Part shown: positions 45,097 through 56,158 of the stretch, one piece after another
How the letters are laid out: the number at the start of each line of letters is the position of its first letter
Position numbering within the stretch: position 1 is the stretch's first letter
Origin: Lineus longissimus
Lineage: Eukaryota > Nemertea > Pilidiophora > Heteronemertea > Lineidae
Assembly (NCBI RefSeq): GCF_910592395.1
Contig: NC_088309.1
Location: 11,102,501 to 11,162,500, forward strand
DNA: 60,000 nucleotides
Reading direction: 5' to 3'
Notes under the pieces: model-generated
The model's input: the letters and a program-made list of their open reading frames with translations, nothing else
Told to the model about the DNA's origin: nothing
Database searches by the model: none
Program-made: the position numbers and the translations under genes

Positions 45097-46485
45097 TACT
45101 ACAAAGACCTTATTTCAGCGAATTTGCTTGCATAATATATCGACTGCACTACTGCATTGCATATTTTTATTTTCCTGGACCACCAGTTAATGCACGATCG
45201 TGGAAGGTTTAATAGCCTTTAAATATCTGCACGAGGTTCAGAGTTAATATGTAATACAAAACTGTGCCAAAGCAACCAGGATATTATTTGAAAGCTCATG
45301 ATTTCACCAGTTGCTTTGCTTCTTTAATATCTGCTTTAAGGTTATTATTCAATGATTTCATTGTCAAGACCGAAAATGCTGGAATTTTGTATTTTGACAC
45401 TTGATATTCGAAGTCATTCTTTTGGTTGGTTTTTTGTTGACATATTGGGTCAAGGCAGGTGCCGTCTGCTGTCAGATGATTTCATAAAACTCCGGATTTG
45501 TCTGTATATCCTATGGCAACCACATTGTGTAGATTTCAGTTTTCTGGTTTATTCTTCTCTTACGGGACCTGTTCTTCTAATAATGCTATTAATTATATTG
45601 TATAATTATGTGAAGGTAACACTATTTACATGAATTTGATGAAATGATTAATCAATAATCGACAAATAATCTTTAATTTTTATCTTTAAATAGATTATTT
45701 TTTCTATGTTTCACTGAAGACATGATAATTGTTGTAGCAACTCTATTAACCCTCTATCGACCAGGGTATTTTGGGTAATACAATATGCAATCAAATTTCC
45801 TTTGGATAGAACAAACTTTAAACACTCACTGATGGTTTATTTTGGCATGATCGTCATATTTCGCTGATAGAAATTGCAATTGATGACCATCCTCCCTCTG
45901 CATGTCTTTGTAGGATTCCTGAAACACAAATCTATGCTTTGCTTTGTGTATGTATTCAAGAAGTGAGCCAAAGGCTTGCTATCGGAGGATTGAGATGTTT
46001 AAAGATTTCATAGCAATGACTGCCAGTTAAGTTGAGCTTGAAATGTCTCCTTGATATTTCTTGGAAGCAATTACTCCCCGAATTACTCTCAAGAAGAGCT
46101 TTGCATTTATATCCGCTGTAAATTGTTAGAAGTAGCTGTAAGCATTTGATTTAGATAAAGTATTTCTGCCCATTTATTTGCATCCCAGCGAAAATGCTTT
46201 GTCACTCGGTCTCCATTCAATTAATGCAACCCAGAAAATATTTTGTGGACATTTTCATTTTATGAGCCACAAAATTAGCAAGCACAATACTTCACGTTGT
46301 CCGTACTTTAGTGTCACACGTCCCATCGTGTCGCAAAACGTAACGGTATGAAATGGCAAATATAACAAGCGGCATTGCGGGGTTACAGTAATATGTGCAG
46401 CAAGGGAACTGGCCATGGTTTGACTGAATGATGAAGTATAACATGTACTTGTACACGGGTGAATAGTGCTTATGTAGTGTGAGAT

Positions 46486-46491
46486 AATAAA
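46486..46491 (+). promoter_or_regulatory. Possible AATAAA polyadenylation signal
   Basis: An AATAAA about 2.5 kb after the flippase stop. Another lies at 46882-46887. Neither is proven; a variant ATTAAA near 44344 is closer to the stop. Confidence 0.2.
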
Positions 46492-49203
46492 GACACCCAT
46501 TGATTACTTTGTGAACATTGATAGCTGGACTCATCTGGTTCCTGCCTACCAACAGTCTCCCTTTACAAGTCAATACTGATGTATTGAATTCACGAAGGTA
46601 ATTAAGATGACACTGACAATGCAGGCGAGATTTATAAATTGTTTCATTATAATATGCTAGGCTGTTCGACAGCGAAGATCGTCTAATGTATAAACAATTA
46701 CAGGATATCAGGTCTGATTACACTCCTGCAGCAGTGGAGTCGGTCGCTATGGCAACTCTATTCGTCTTTGAGGCTGGCCAACCTCCATTTTATTGGAGCG
46801 AGTACCTATGGTTGTAAAACTGATGTAAACATGCGTATATCTGTACATTGATGAACCCCTTTGCCCCTGATGCATGCTTGTAATAAACGCATGTATCCCT
46901 GTTTTATTTTTATTTTGAATGACAACGATTAGCAGTTTTTCTTGGTACCATATTCTAGTGCAACCCATCCGGACCTTTTTTAAAGCAGATGAGATTGATA
47001 GCTAAACCACCAGATTTAAGCTGGGATTTGATTTTCACCGTTTTTCGGGAATATTCAATAACCCGTCTTGTTTGGCGAAAATAACAAAATTTGAAATGAG
47101 AACAAATTTATTGGCGTTGCACACTATGTGTTTATTTTGTCCCCTGGTTATGTTACTAATCTGAGCACCATTTTCTTAAGGCAGGATCACTATAATAAAA
47201 TCGATTAAGCTCGTTAAAATTAGATAGTTGGTCATCATTTTGAAGCAAGTTTTAAATATGTACATGTATTAGTGAAAATGCGACAAATGAAATTCCTTGT
47301 CACATTGAGAGAATAAGTTTGAGGCCTGGATGAAATCTGATGTTTTCAAAATGATGGCCAATGTGTTGCAGAAGGCAGTTTGCACAAATATCTTAGTTTA
47401 TTTTTTAAGCCTTGATTATTGTTTATCAGCTAGTACCTTCCCATAATGCACAAATGTCAAGCTGTTAAATTAGCTGGATCCCGTGAAGTGCTGACCTGTA
47501 TCGAGATAACTAGTAAGTATACCCAAACCCATGTCTGGTTTACTAAACACCCTTAACTGAATCTTCATGATGGCTCTGGCTAATGGATTTGACCATTGCC
47601 ATGTTTTAGGTATTTGGTTCAAAATGATCTAATGTCTGAATTCAAAAAGACGTACATGTAGCGTCCTAAAAAGCATTTGCATTTTGTACTAGTATTGTTG
47701 AAATAGTATTTACTAGGCTGATTTATACCTCTACCCGTGTCTTGGGTGTTCATCCTCTGAAACTATTGCACTTTCAAAGTATGCAATAGAGCAGTTGTTT
47801 CAAATAAAATATCATACACATGTACCACTTTTGATGGGTTTACATGTGCTACCGAAAGCCTATGTCGTGGTGTCACCCCAAGCAAAATAGCTACTGTGTT
47901 AAAAAAAACTTCCATACATGTACTGTAAGCTTTGTGCATAACACCTGAAATGTGTAGCACGTAAATTCACTGCAACACTCCACTCACCCACTTCCACATG
48001 CCTTATTTTACCCATTAGATAATACAGCACACTCATAAATGATCCCTAAGTGCTTCCTGTCCTGGGTATGGATGGCCTAAATCTCTCTCTTTCTCCATTA
48101 TCATCATCGTATTCATTAAAATGTATAAATATATCGTCAAACATGCTAACTTTTCAATCTGGGAGGTAACTTTGCCACTTCTTTAAATGCCTAGGAAAAG
48201 GCAAATGAAGGGTATTATTTAAAAAAACGAATATTTTGCGACAAAATTCCAGCGTCCTTATGGAAACACTTTTTGATAATACCCCATTTTGGGAGGTATT
48301 TTTAATGCACAGTGGTAGGGTTAGCGTGTTTTACAGAATTGCCAGACACCTCTAGACATGTATGCACTTTCTTTTTCCTTGCTCTTATCTACTGAACTTT
48401 GTTTTGTAATTGTATTGCCCATCTGAGAATTGGGCAGTCCCCAGGCAGCAAATGTTCTACGTGCATCCCATGTTAAGGAGTACAGAGTATGCGGCCTGGG
48501 GACAAGAAAGATGCCGACCACATTTGGTGCCAGCATGACGGTCTTCAATCCACAAGTTTGCAGAACAGTGTCCAATTTTCATCTGGTCAATACAAGTATT
48601 ACTGTGGTCTGTAAATAACTATTGAATCTTGTTACTCTTCAATGAATTCTGTAGTCTTTCCTTTTCTATTTTTTGCTCAGTAATGTATCTGCACAGCCTT
48701 GGTGCAGAGTATCCTTGAAGTATTGCAAACATTTTTTTGAGTTTACTACTGCTTTGCATATACATGTATTACAGTCAGACAAAGTGCCAAAATGACCATG
48801 TTTTGCGCATTTTGACGCTCTACTTCTCCTCAACATCATATCATCGGGAGAATATGAAGTAACTGAATGACCATGGAACTTTTTAATGTTTTTTGACAGG
48901 TATTCTTATCTTATTGTCTATTGGTCACTTGACATCTGAATGTTTAGCTGGGGTATAAATACAAGCAAGGTGGGCTAACATGGGTCAATACTCTTTGTGT
49001 GTTCCTGAAGTTCTCGGCGTCTGGTTTAATTGACATATACTGCGACCATTGTAAATGAAATTTACGGAAGGAGATAAGTTGAGTTTAGCCAACGCTGGTG
49101 TTCGTCTCTTCCGCCCATCAAGCAACTTGCCTCTTGTCAGAAATTATCCATATAGCGCTCATCAGTATGATTAGCTGTTAGAGTGCTATAGCTGATTCAT
49201 CAC

Positions 49204-49400
49204 ATATGTGACCCACCATGGCAAAATGAGTCGCATGTCGCACAGAAGCTGAGCCTAAAATGACAATAGAACATAATAGAAGAAATTGATATGCTCAGGT
49301 TTCACGAAAGGCAGACCATAGTGAAATGAACAACCAGTCTGTCTCAACCTGTCAAGCTCAGAGCGACATGTGACTCATTTTGTCATGGGGGGTCACATAT
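49204..49400. mobile_element. Diverged member of the tgtgaccc MITE family
   Basis: atatgtgacccaccatggc to ggggggtcacatat, with gtcgcatgtcgcac and its partner inside. It lies 170 bp from the recent copy at 49574. Confidence 0.65.
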
Positions 49401-49573
49401 ATTGTCCCTTAACCAGCCAACACTTCATGTGCCTCTTAATAAAGGTGTCTGAATCCTCAATCACTGCATGATACAAAACAGTTAATTTGATGATGTCAAC
49501 CAGAGAAAATAATCATTTTGTTTTCGAATCAAAATCTGAAGCTCTCTTGATTTTTGCCGGACCATCTGGAATA

Positions 49574-49797
49574 TGTGACTCGCTCTACCAAAACTAGGCG
49601 CTTGTCGCATCTGAACTCGACAGGTTGATACGGACTTGTTGTTCATTTCCCTATTGTAGACCTTTTGTGAAATCTATTACAAACTGATTTGGTCACATTT
49701 CACAAAAGGTCTACAATAGGGAAATGAACAACAAGTCCGTATCAACCTGTCAAGTTTAGATGTGACAAGCGCCTCGTTTTGGTAGAGCGGGTCACAT
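49574..49797. mobile_element. Near-perfect palindromic MITE, second copy
   Basis: By eye only about three substitutions from the 2096 copy, 47 kb away. This suggests recent spread of the family. Confidence 0.8.
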
Positions 49798-50348
49798 ATC
49801 TCCACCAATTTGTGTTGGCTGAGAAAACATCCGTTAATCTTGTTAGAGAGTGTGCTGACCTTTCATTGTGAAAGTGTCCAGGAACTGTTTCAACGCTCTT
49901 GAACAGCATTTAATACAGTGTGCCTGTACATGTACATGTAAGCTCATCCTGACAATATCAGGCCATTTCATTCGATATATACTAATACTCCCTCATAAAC
50001 ATGGGAAAGGAGAAGTCAAGTTGGAGGCCCTGTTGGCTAGACTCCCGGGACAGTGCATTGCGTCATCCTAATTCGATCGCACCGGGCGACAGGACGAGGC
50101 CGGTCCAATGCATCCAGATTGTACTATTTGCAAGAGGATGCTGTATAAAGCATGACATTATGGCCTGTGCATGTGATGTGAATTTATGTGTTATGTACAC
50201 AGCTATTCTATCAACTTTTCTGCTCACTTTTGCTTGTATAGGGCAGCGGCCTCTTCACAGGAACTATTTAAACTACATCAGTGCTTGGCCAGCATTATCT
50301 CACGACGGGTCCTTTTGGGAGCCAGTATACTCCATTTCACGAAAAATA

Positions 50349-50935
50349 ATGGTACTGCACGTAAAACAAGCCAGTAATGGTTGGGGAAAATGGCACTGCA
50401 CGTAAAACAAGCCAATAATGGTTGGGGAAAATGGCACTGCAGGTAAAACAAGCCAATAATGGTTGAGGAAAATGGCACTGCACGTAAAACAAGCCAATAA
50501 TGGTTGAGGAAAATGGCACTGCACGTAAAACAAGCCAGTAATGGTTGGGGAAAATGGCACTGCATGTAAAACAAGCCAGTAATGGTTGGGAAAATGGCAC
50601 TGCATGTAAAACAAGCCAGTAATGGTTGGGGAAAATGGCACTGCACGTACAACAAGCCAGTAATGGTTCGGAAAATGGCACTGCACGTAAAACAAGCCAG
50701 TAATGGTTGGGGAAAATGGCACTGCACGTATTAAAACAAGCCAGTAATGGTTGGGGAAAATGGCACTGCACGTAAAACAAGCCAGTAATGGTTGGGAAAA
50801 TGGCACTGCACGTAAAACAAGCCAGTAATGGCTGGGAAAATGGCACTGCACGTAAATCAAGCCAGTAATGGCTGGGAAAATGGCACTGCACGTAAAACAA
50901 GCCAATAATGGTTGGGGGGAAATGGCACTGTTCGT
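50349..50935 (+). repeat. 41-bp minisatellite, about 14 copies
   Basis: Unit ggcactgcacgtaaaacaag, ccagtaatggttggggaaaat. The long minus-strand frames across it are repeat artefacts. Confidence 0.92.
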
Positions 50936-51477
50936 AAAACAACTTTTTATTCAAATATTTCACAATCTGTGCAAAATCACCAACATTCAGTTTTTTTGTG
51001 GAATGGAGTATAGGCATGGTTTTATCCTATTTGTGTCCTGGAGATGATTGAGTACTGACTGTAACTCGGGTTAGCAGATGTTGATATTTTGTGTGCTAGT
51101 ATAAATAGTTGTCCCAGTTAGCAAGGCAGCATAACCGTCTTTATCTAAAAATACTGAAAATTAATTTCAAAGGTTTCAAAGTTTATTTTGACTAATGTAG
51201 AATTGCCAACTCTGGGTACATGTATCTGTCTATGCACTGTGAGATATACACATGAAAAACGTATTCAATTGAAATAATGTATCTTTGTTTAGTGAGAATC
51301 GCAGATAATGTATATTTTAATGAACTCTAAATCTTTGTGATGTACACATGTGAATATCTTCAAATAATAATAAATGTCTCATTTTTACACTCTACTGTAG
51401 AAATATTTTACTTTCTGAGCCATAGGTTCCGTAGAGAAGAAAGGCTGTTACTCCTAAACATCTCCACAGTCCTCCAA

Positions 51478-52790
51478 ATGCCTTCAAGAGTTACACCTTG
51501 TCACAAAACATCTATGCCATCCTCCTGTCGGCTGCAGATCCAGTACACAAGATGTGCCATCGCCCTAAAACATCTGTACCGTCCTCCTGTCGCCTGCAGA
51601 TTCAGTACACAAGATGTGCCATCACCCCAAAACATCTGTACCGTCCTCCTGTCGCCTGCAGATCCAGTACACAAGATGTGCAGTCTCCCTAAAACATCTA
51701 TCCTCATGTCGCCTGCAGATCCTGTACACAAGATGTGCCATCTCCCTAAAACATCTATGCCATCCTCCTGTCGCCTGCAGATCCAGTACACAAGATGTGC
51801 CATCACCCTAAAACATCTGTACCGTCCTCCTGTCGCCTGCAGATTCAGTACACAAGATGTGCCATCACCCTAAAACATCTGTACCGTCCTCCTGTCGCCT
51901 GCAGATTCAGTACACAAGATGTGCCATCTCCCTAAAACATCTGTACCATCCTCCTGTCGCCTGGAGATCCAGTACACAGGATGTGCCGTCTCCCTAAAAC
52001 ATCTATGCCATCCTCCTGTCGCCTGGAGATCCAGTACACAAGATGTGCCATCTCCCTAAAACATCTGTACCGCCCTCCTATCGCCTGCAGATCCTCTACA
52101 CAAGATTTGCCGTCTCCCTAAAACATCTATCCTCCTGTCGCCTGCAGATCCTGTACCAAGATGTGCCATCTCCCTAAAACATCTGTACCGTCCTCCTGTC
52201 GGCTGCAGATCCAGTACACAAGATGTGCCATCTCCCTGAAACATCTGTACCGTCCTCCTGTCGCCTGCAGATCCAGTACACAAGATGTGCCGTCTCCCTA
52301 AAACATCTATGCCATCCTCCTGTCGCCTGCAGATCCAGTACACAAGATGTGCCGTCTCCCTAAAACATCTATGCCATCCTCCTGTCGCCTGGAGATCCAG
52401 TACACAAGATGTGCCATCTCCCTAAAACATCTGTACCGTCCTCCTGTCACCTGGAGATCCAGTACACAAGATGTGCCGTCTTCCTAAAACATCTATGCCA
52501 TCCTCCTGTCGCCTGGAGATCCAGTACACAAGATGTGCCGTCTCCCTAAAACATCTATGCCATCCTCCTGTCGCCTGGAGATCCATTACACAAGATGTGC
52601 CGTCTCCCTAAAACATCTATGCCATCCTCCTGTCACCTGCAGATCCAGTACACAAGATGTGCCGTCTCCCTAAAACATATTTGCCATCCTCCTGTCGCCT
52701 GGAGATCCAGTACACAAGATGTGCCGTCTCCCTAAAACATCTGTACCGCCCTCCTATCGCCTGCAGATCCTCCGCCAAGCGTTGCACCTT
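51478..52790 (+). repeat. 62-bp minisatellite, about 21 copies
   Basis: Unit ctgcagatccagtacacaag, atgtgccatctccctaaaac, atctgtaccgtcctcctgtcgc. Several open frames are artefacts of the unit. Confidence 0.92.
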
Positions 52791-52799
52791 ATCACAAAA

Positions 52800-54180
52800 C
52801 ATCTCACAGGCGACAGGTATACTGTAACCCATTGAGATGAAGATACTCACAAGGGACTGATATACTGCATGCAAGCCTCTGAGATGAAGACTCGAACAGG
52901 GGTCTGATATACCCTGGAAACGAGTCCGGCCCTATATATCTGACTGATTATAGTATAATATGGTTCTAAAGAGACTGTGACCGTCAATAGCACATGATAA
53001 TGATTCTTCGTTCCACAGATATTCTATCCCCTTTCCACCGGTGTTGCATTTCTAACTGTCCCCGTGGTAAAAGTGTATGTCTCATTTGTATGGCGACGAA
53101 TAAGATATGGTCCTGTAGTGATCGGCCATGACCTTCACTACAATGTACGTCTCACTGATAGGTCCCCAACTAACACTTGTATCTTTAAGCATGTTGTAAA
53201 TGACAATTACATTGGTCACGAGAATCTTCGGTGTTAAGGTGTTTATGTGTTTGCAAAAGTCTCTATTATCACCATTTCCGCTGGCAATTGAATTTTCCCA
53301 ATGAAGTAGAAGTAACGATAGTTCGATTTATTCAAACAATCTACTTGACGCGGTTTGTCTCTCCCAAGTTCCAAGACAATATGAAAGATTTTGATGTGTG
53401 GTTAATTGATATAAAACTAGTCTTTGTGTCACACTGTACCTCCTGTTGCCTGTTGAATAGGTAAATATTTTGATTTCAAAACAGCCGTGGGTATTTGCGT
53501 GAACCTCACTTGTAAGTTGTTGTCATTTGGGGTAGGCCTGACTGATATGCTGCATGCAAGCCTGTAGGAGATGAAGATTTCCACAAGGGACTGATATACT
53601 GTCAGCCTTGGAGATGAAGAATCTCACAGGTGAATGATATTCTGTAACCCATTGAGATGAAGGGAATAAGAATCGTCGTTTTCAAAACAGTATCAGTTCT
53701 TTGTCAGAGTTATCATTTTCACAATGTACCGTGTCAGAATATTTAATCGCCAAGACTCACTGTATACTAGTCCACTGTGAGAATCTTCATCTCCAAGCCT
53801 TATAGTATATCACCCCCTTTTGAAAATCTTTATCTCCTAGGCCAACAGTATATCAGTCCCTTGTGAGAAACTACATCTCCAAGGTTCACAGGATATCAGT
53901 CCCTTGTGAGTATCTTCATCTCAATGGCTTAGAGTATATCAGTCACCTGTGAGATTCTTCATCTCCAAGGCTTACAGTATATCAGTCACATGTGAGATTC
54001 TTCATCTCCAAGGCTTACAGTATATCAGTCACCTGTGAGATTCTTCATCTCCAAGGCTTACAGTATATCAGTCCCTTGTGGGACTCTTCATCAGCTATCG
54101 CATGCAGTATATCAGTCCCTTGTGAGTATCTTCATCTCAATGGGTTACAGTATAACAGTCACCTGTGAGAATCATCATCT
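52800..54180. repeat. Minisatellite of about 43-bp units in both orientations
   Basis: The main block at about 53780-54180 has units such as cagtatatcagtcacctgtg plus agattcttcatctccaaggc. Single inverted copies occur at 52815-52900 and 53530-53660 (gatgaagatactcacaaggg). Confidence 0.8.
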
Positions 54181-54865
54181 ACCATGCTCACCATACTCAC
54201 CATGGTGAATGTAGGTTTCAAAAGGCCACTCTTGCATTGCATATTTTCCATGGTTACCGCTGGCTAACGTCCTGGCCTTTAGGTCAACACTCGGCACTAA
54301 TGACCGAGCTTATCACGTCAGGTGTGGGAAGGATGGAGGATACGGCCGACTCTGGTTTTCGAGGATGCTAGCTTCGGCCCCACTTGTTTCGAAATTGGCG
54401 GAACACGTCCACTTAATACTGAGAGTAATTCGTTCGTCGGCATCCAAATCACTGCCAAAGAGACCTTTGACAAAGTAACGTAAAACACCGGAGTCAACAA
54501 TTTACTACTTTATTGAATATAATTTATAACATACACTGTAGAGTGATAATATCTACACAAATTAAATAGTAATTCAAGGTATAACAGTAAATAGATGAAA
54601 GACTAGATACAAGTATTGCATGCAGACAAAATAATTGTTTCGTACCGAAACAGGTCATACCGGTATAAATTAACCGGGATTTTCCATAAAAGCATGAAAA
54701 TATTAAGCGTGCTTCTTGACGCGACTGGGCTCCTGTCTCGGGGACTATAGGCCTAACAAACAAGTTGCATCAGAGAGGTTGCAAGTATGGTCTACACAAT
54801 ATGTACCAAATCGACGGCAACAAGCTGGTTAAACTCCGGCCGTTGGGAGTGATGGATCCCCCACT

Positions 54866-55901
54866 CCCTACAGCGAATCTAGGTAATAAAGGTACAGGAA
54901 AAAAGGTACAGGAAAAAAGGTACGGAAATAAAGGTACAGGAAATAAAGGTACAAGAAATAAAAGTACCGGAAATAAAGGTACCGGAAAAAAAGGTACTGG
55001 AAAAATAGGTACACAAAATGGCATAAATAGGTAAAAAAGGTACACTTTTTTTTTAAATATCAATTGAATTCTCTCTTTTTCTATTCATAACTTTAACTTT
55101 ATTTGTTGCGTAGGCATTGCATAGGCCTTAGAAATAAGTATCAAATTTCCAGTATACCGTTATGGTTTTCAAGAGTGAAAACACGGCTATCAAGATCATG
55201 ATGGTTGTAAAGATTCTAGGACAATTCCCTCTGCAAAAGGGTTAACCGATAAATGTACCAATGTTCAAGTTAAATTGCAATTAATCAATTAACATTCATC
55301 ATAGAGCTGGACCCAATTAACAATGTGCCTGGCCAATTAGGTCTTAACAGACAAATTATTAGATTTAAGACCAAACACAAGCTATTAGGGAAATGGCGAG
55401 AATCTTAATATGAAATGCCAGGTGGGATGCCAGGTGCGCCCGCCCCCCCTCCCAAGATCCTGGATCCGCCCCTAATAAGAATACGACTCGAGTATTTTAA
55501 AACGTAAAAGAACATGAATGTACACGTAGTTATTACCAAAAAAAACCTTCAGCTCCCCTGTTGGGCAACTTCTTCCATGAATTTTCCTCAAATTCATTCT
55601 GTAACAAAATTGTCCGCAATGTATTAAACTATTTTAAGGCACCACCTTAGTCACAGAAGAAGAAAAATGGGCAGGAAAAGATTAAGACATAGGCCGAGTC
55701 TGAACCAGTTGAAGAGAATAATATTCTAAAAAAAATTGTGTACTTTTTTACCTATTTATGCCATTTTGTGTACCTTTTTTTCCAGTACCTTTTTTCCGGT
55801 ACCTTTATTTCCAGTACTTTTATTTCCTGTACTTTTATTTCCGTACCTTTTTTTCCTGTACCTTTTATTCCTGTACCTTTTTTACCGTATACCCCTACAG
55901 C
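54866..55901. mobile_element. Long-TIR non-autonomous DNA element
   Basis: Two inverted arms of about 150 bp (about 54881-55047 and 55736-55888) are built from short units such as ggtacaggaaataaa and share the inner word ggcataaataggta. A 9-bp word ccctacagc occurs at both outer edges (54866-54874 and 55893-55901) and may be a target-site duplication. No transposase is visible between the arms. Family unknown. Confidence 0.7.
55804..55869 (-). promoter_or_regulatory. Four AATAAA signals inside a repeat arm, downstream of PCYT2
   Basis: On the minus strand, AATAAA occurs at 55864-55869, 55834-55839, 55819-55824 and 55804-55809, about 200-270 bp after the PCYT2 stop. All lie in the right arm of the long-TIR element. 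They are plausible polyadenylation signals; use is inferred. Confidence 0.4.
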
Positions 55902-56070
55902 AGTCTGCTGTGTACATAGCAACTTCGATTATTATTAGATATCATATCATTATTATTATTATAATCATACCTAAAAGTGCAGATTAAATACTTGGTATTA
56001 CTCTATCCTATACTTCTATCCTATAGGATGACTTGAAATTACCCTCGGTCTCCTGTATTGTTGGTTTCTT

Positions 56071-56158
56071 TCAGTTGTCCTTCATCATCTTGGCTTTTAA
56101 CTCCTCTTGTCGCTTGAATTTCTCCTCTGATTTTCGGTTCCTCTCTTTATACTCCAAA
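56071..56158 (-). CDS. PCYT2: PCYT2 last coding exon
   Basis: 88 nt from acceptor ttacag. It completes a Cys codon and encodes LEYKERNRKSEEKFKRQEEL then KAKMMKDN and TGA. It matches the charged C-terminal helix of PCYT2 (RLEYEARNQKKEAKE in human). The tail is short compared with human. Confidence 0.92.

Larger units (their letters stand above)
44140..56070. other. Gene-poor stretch between convergent genes
   Basis: Probably flippase 3' UTR at the start and PCYT2 3' UTR at the end. In between are minisatellites, MITEs and unique sequence (45200-49200) with no supported coding region. Confidence 0.55.

Noticed and set aside
50278-51017. Minus-strand ORFs up to 226 codons with repeated LACFTCSAIF words
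   Set aside because: Produced by the 41-bp minisatellite in three frames. No signal or domain, and no start context favouring one frame.
51478-52790. CRISPR-like regular repeats
   Set aside because: Units are directly adjacent with no unique spacers, and the genome is animal.
51337-52874. ORFs with repeated CRLQIQYTRC words
   Set aside because: Produced by the 62-bp minisatellite; the frame changes from unit to unit.
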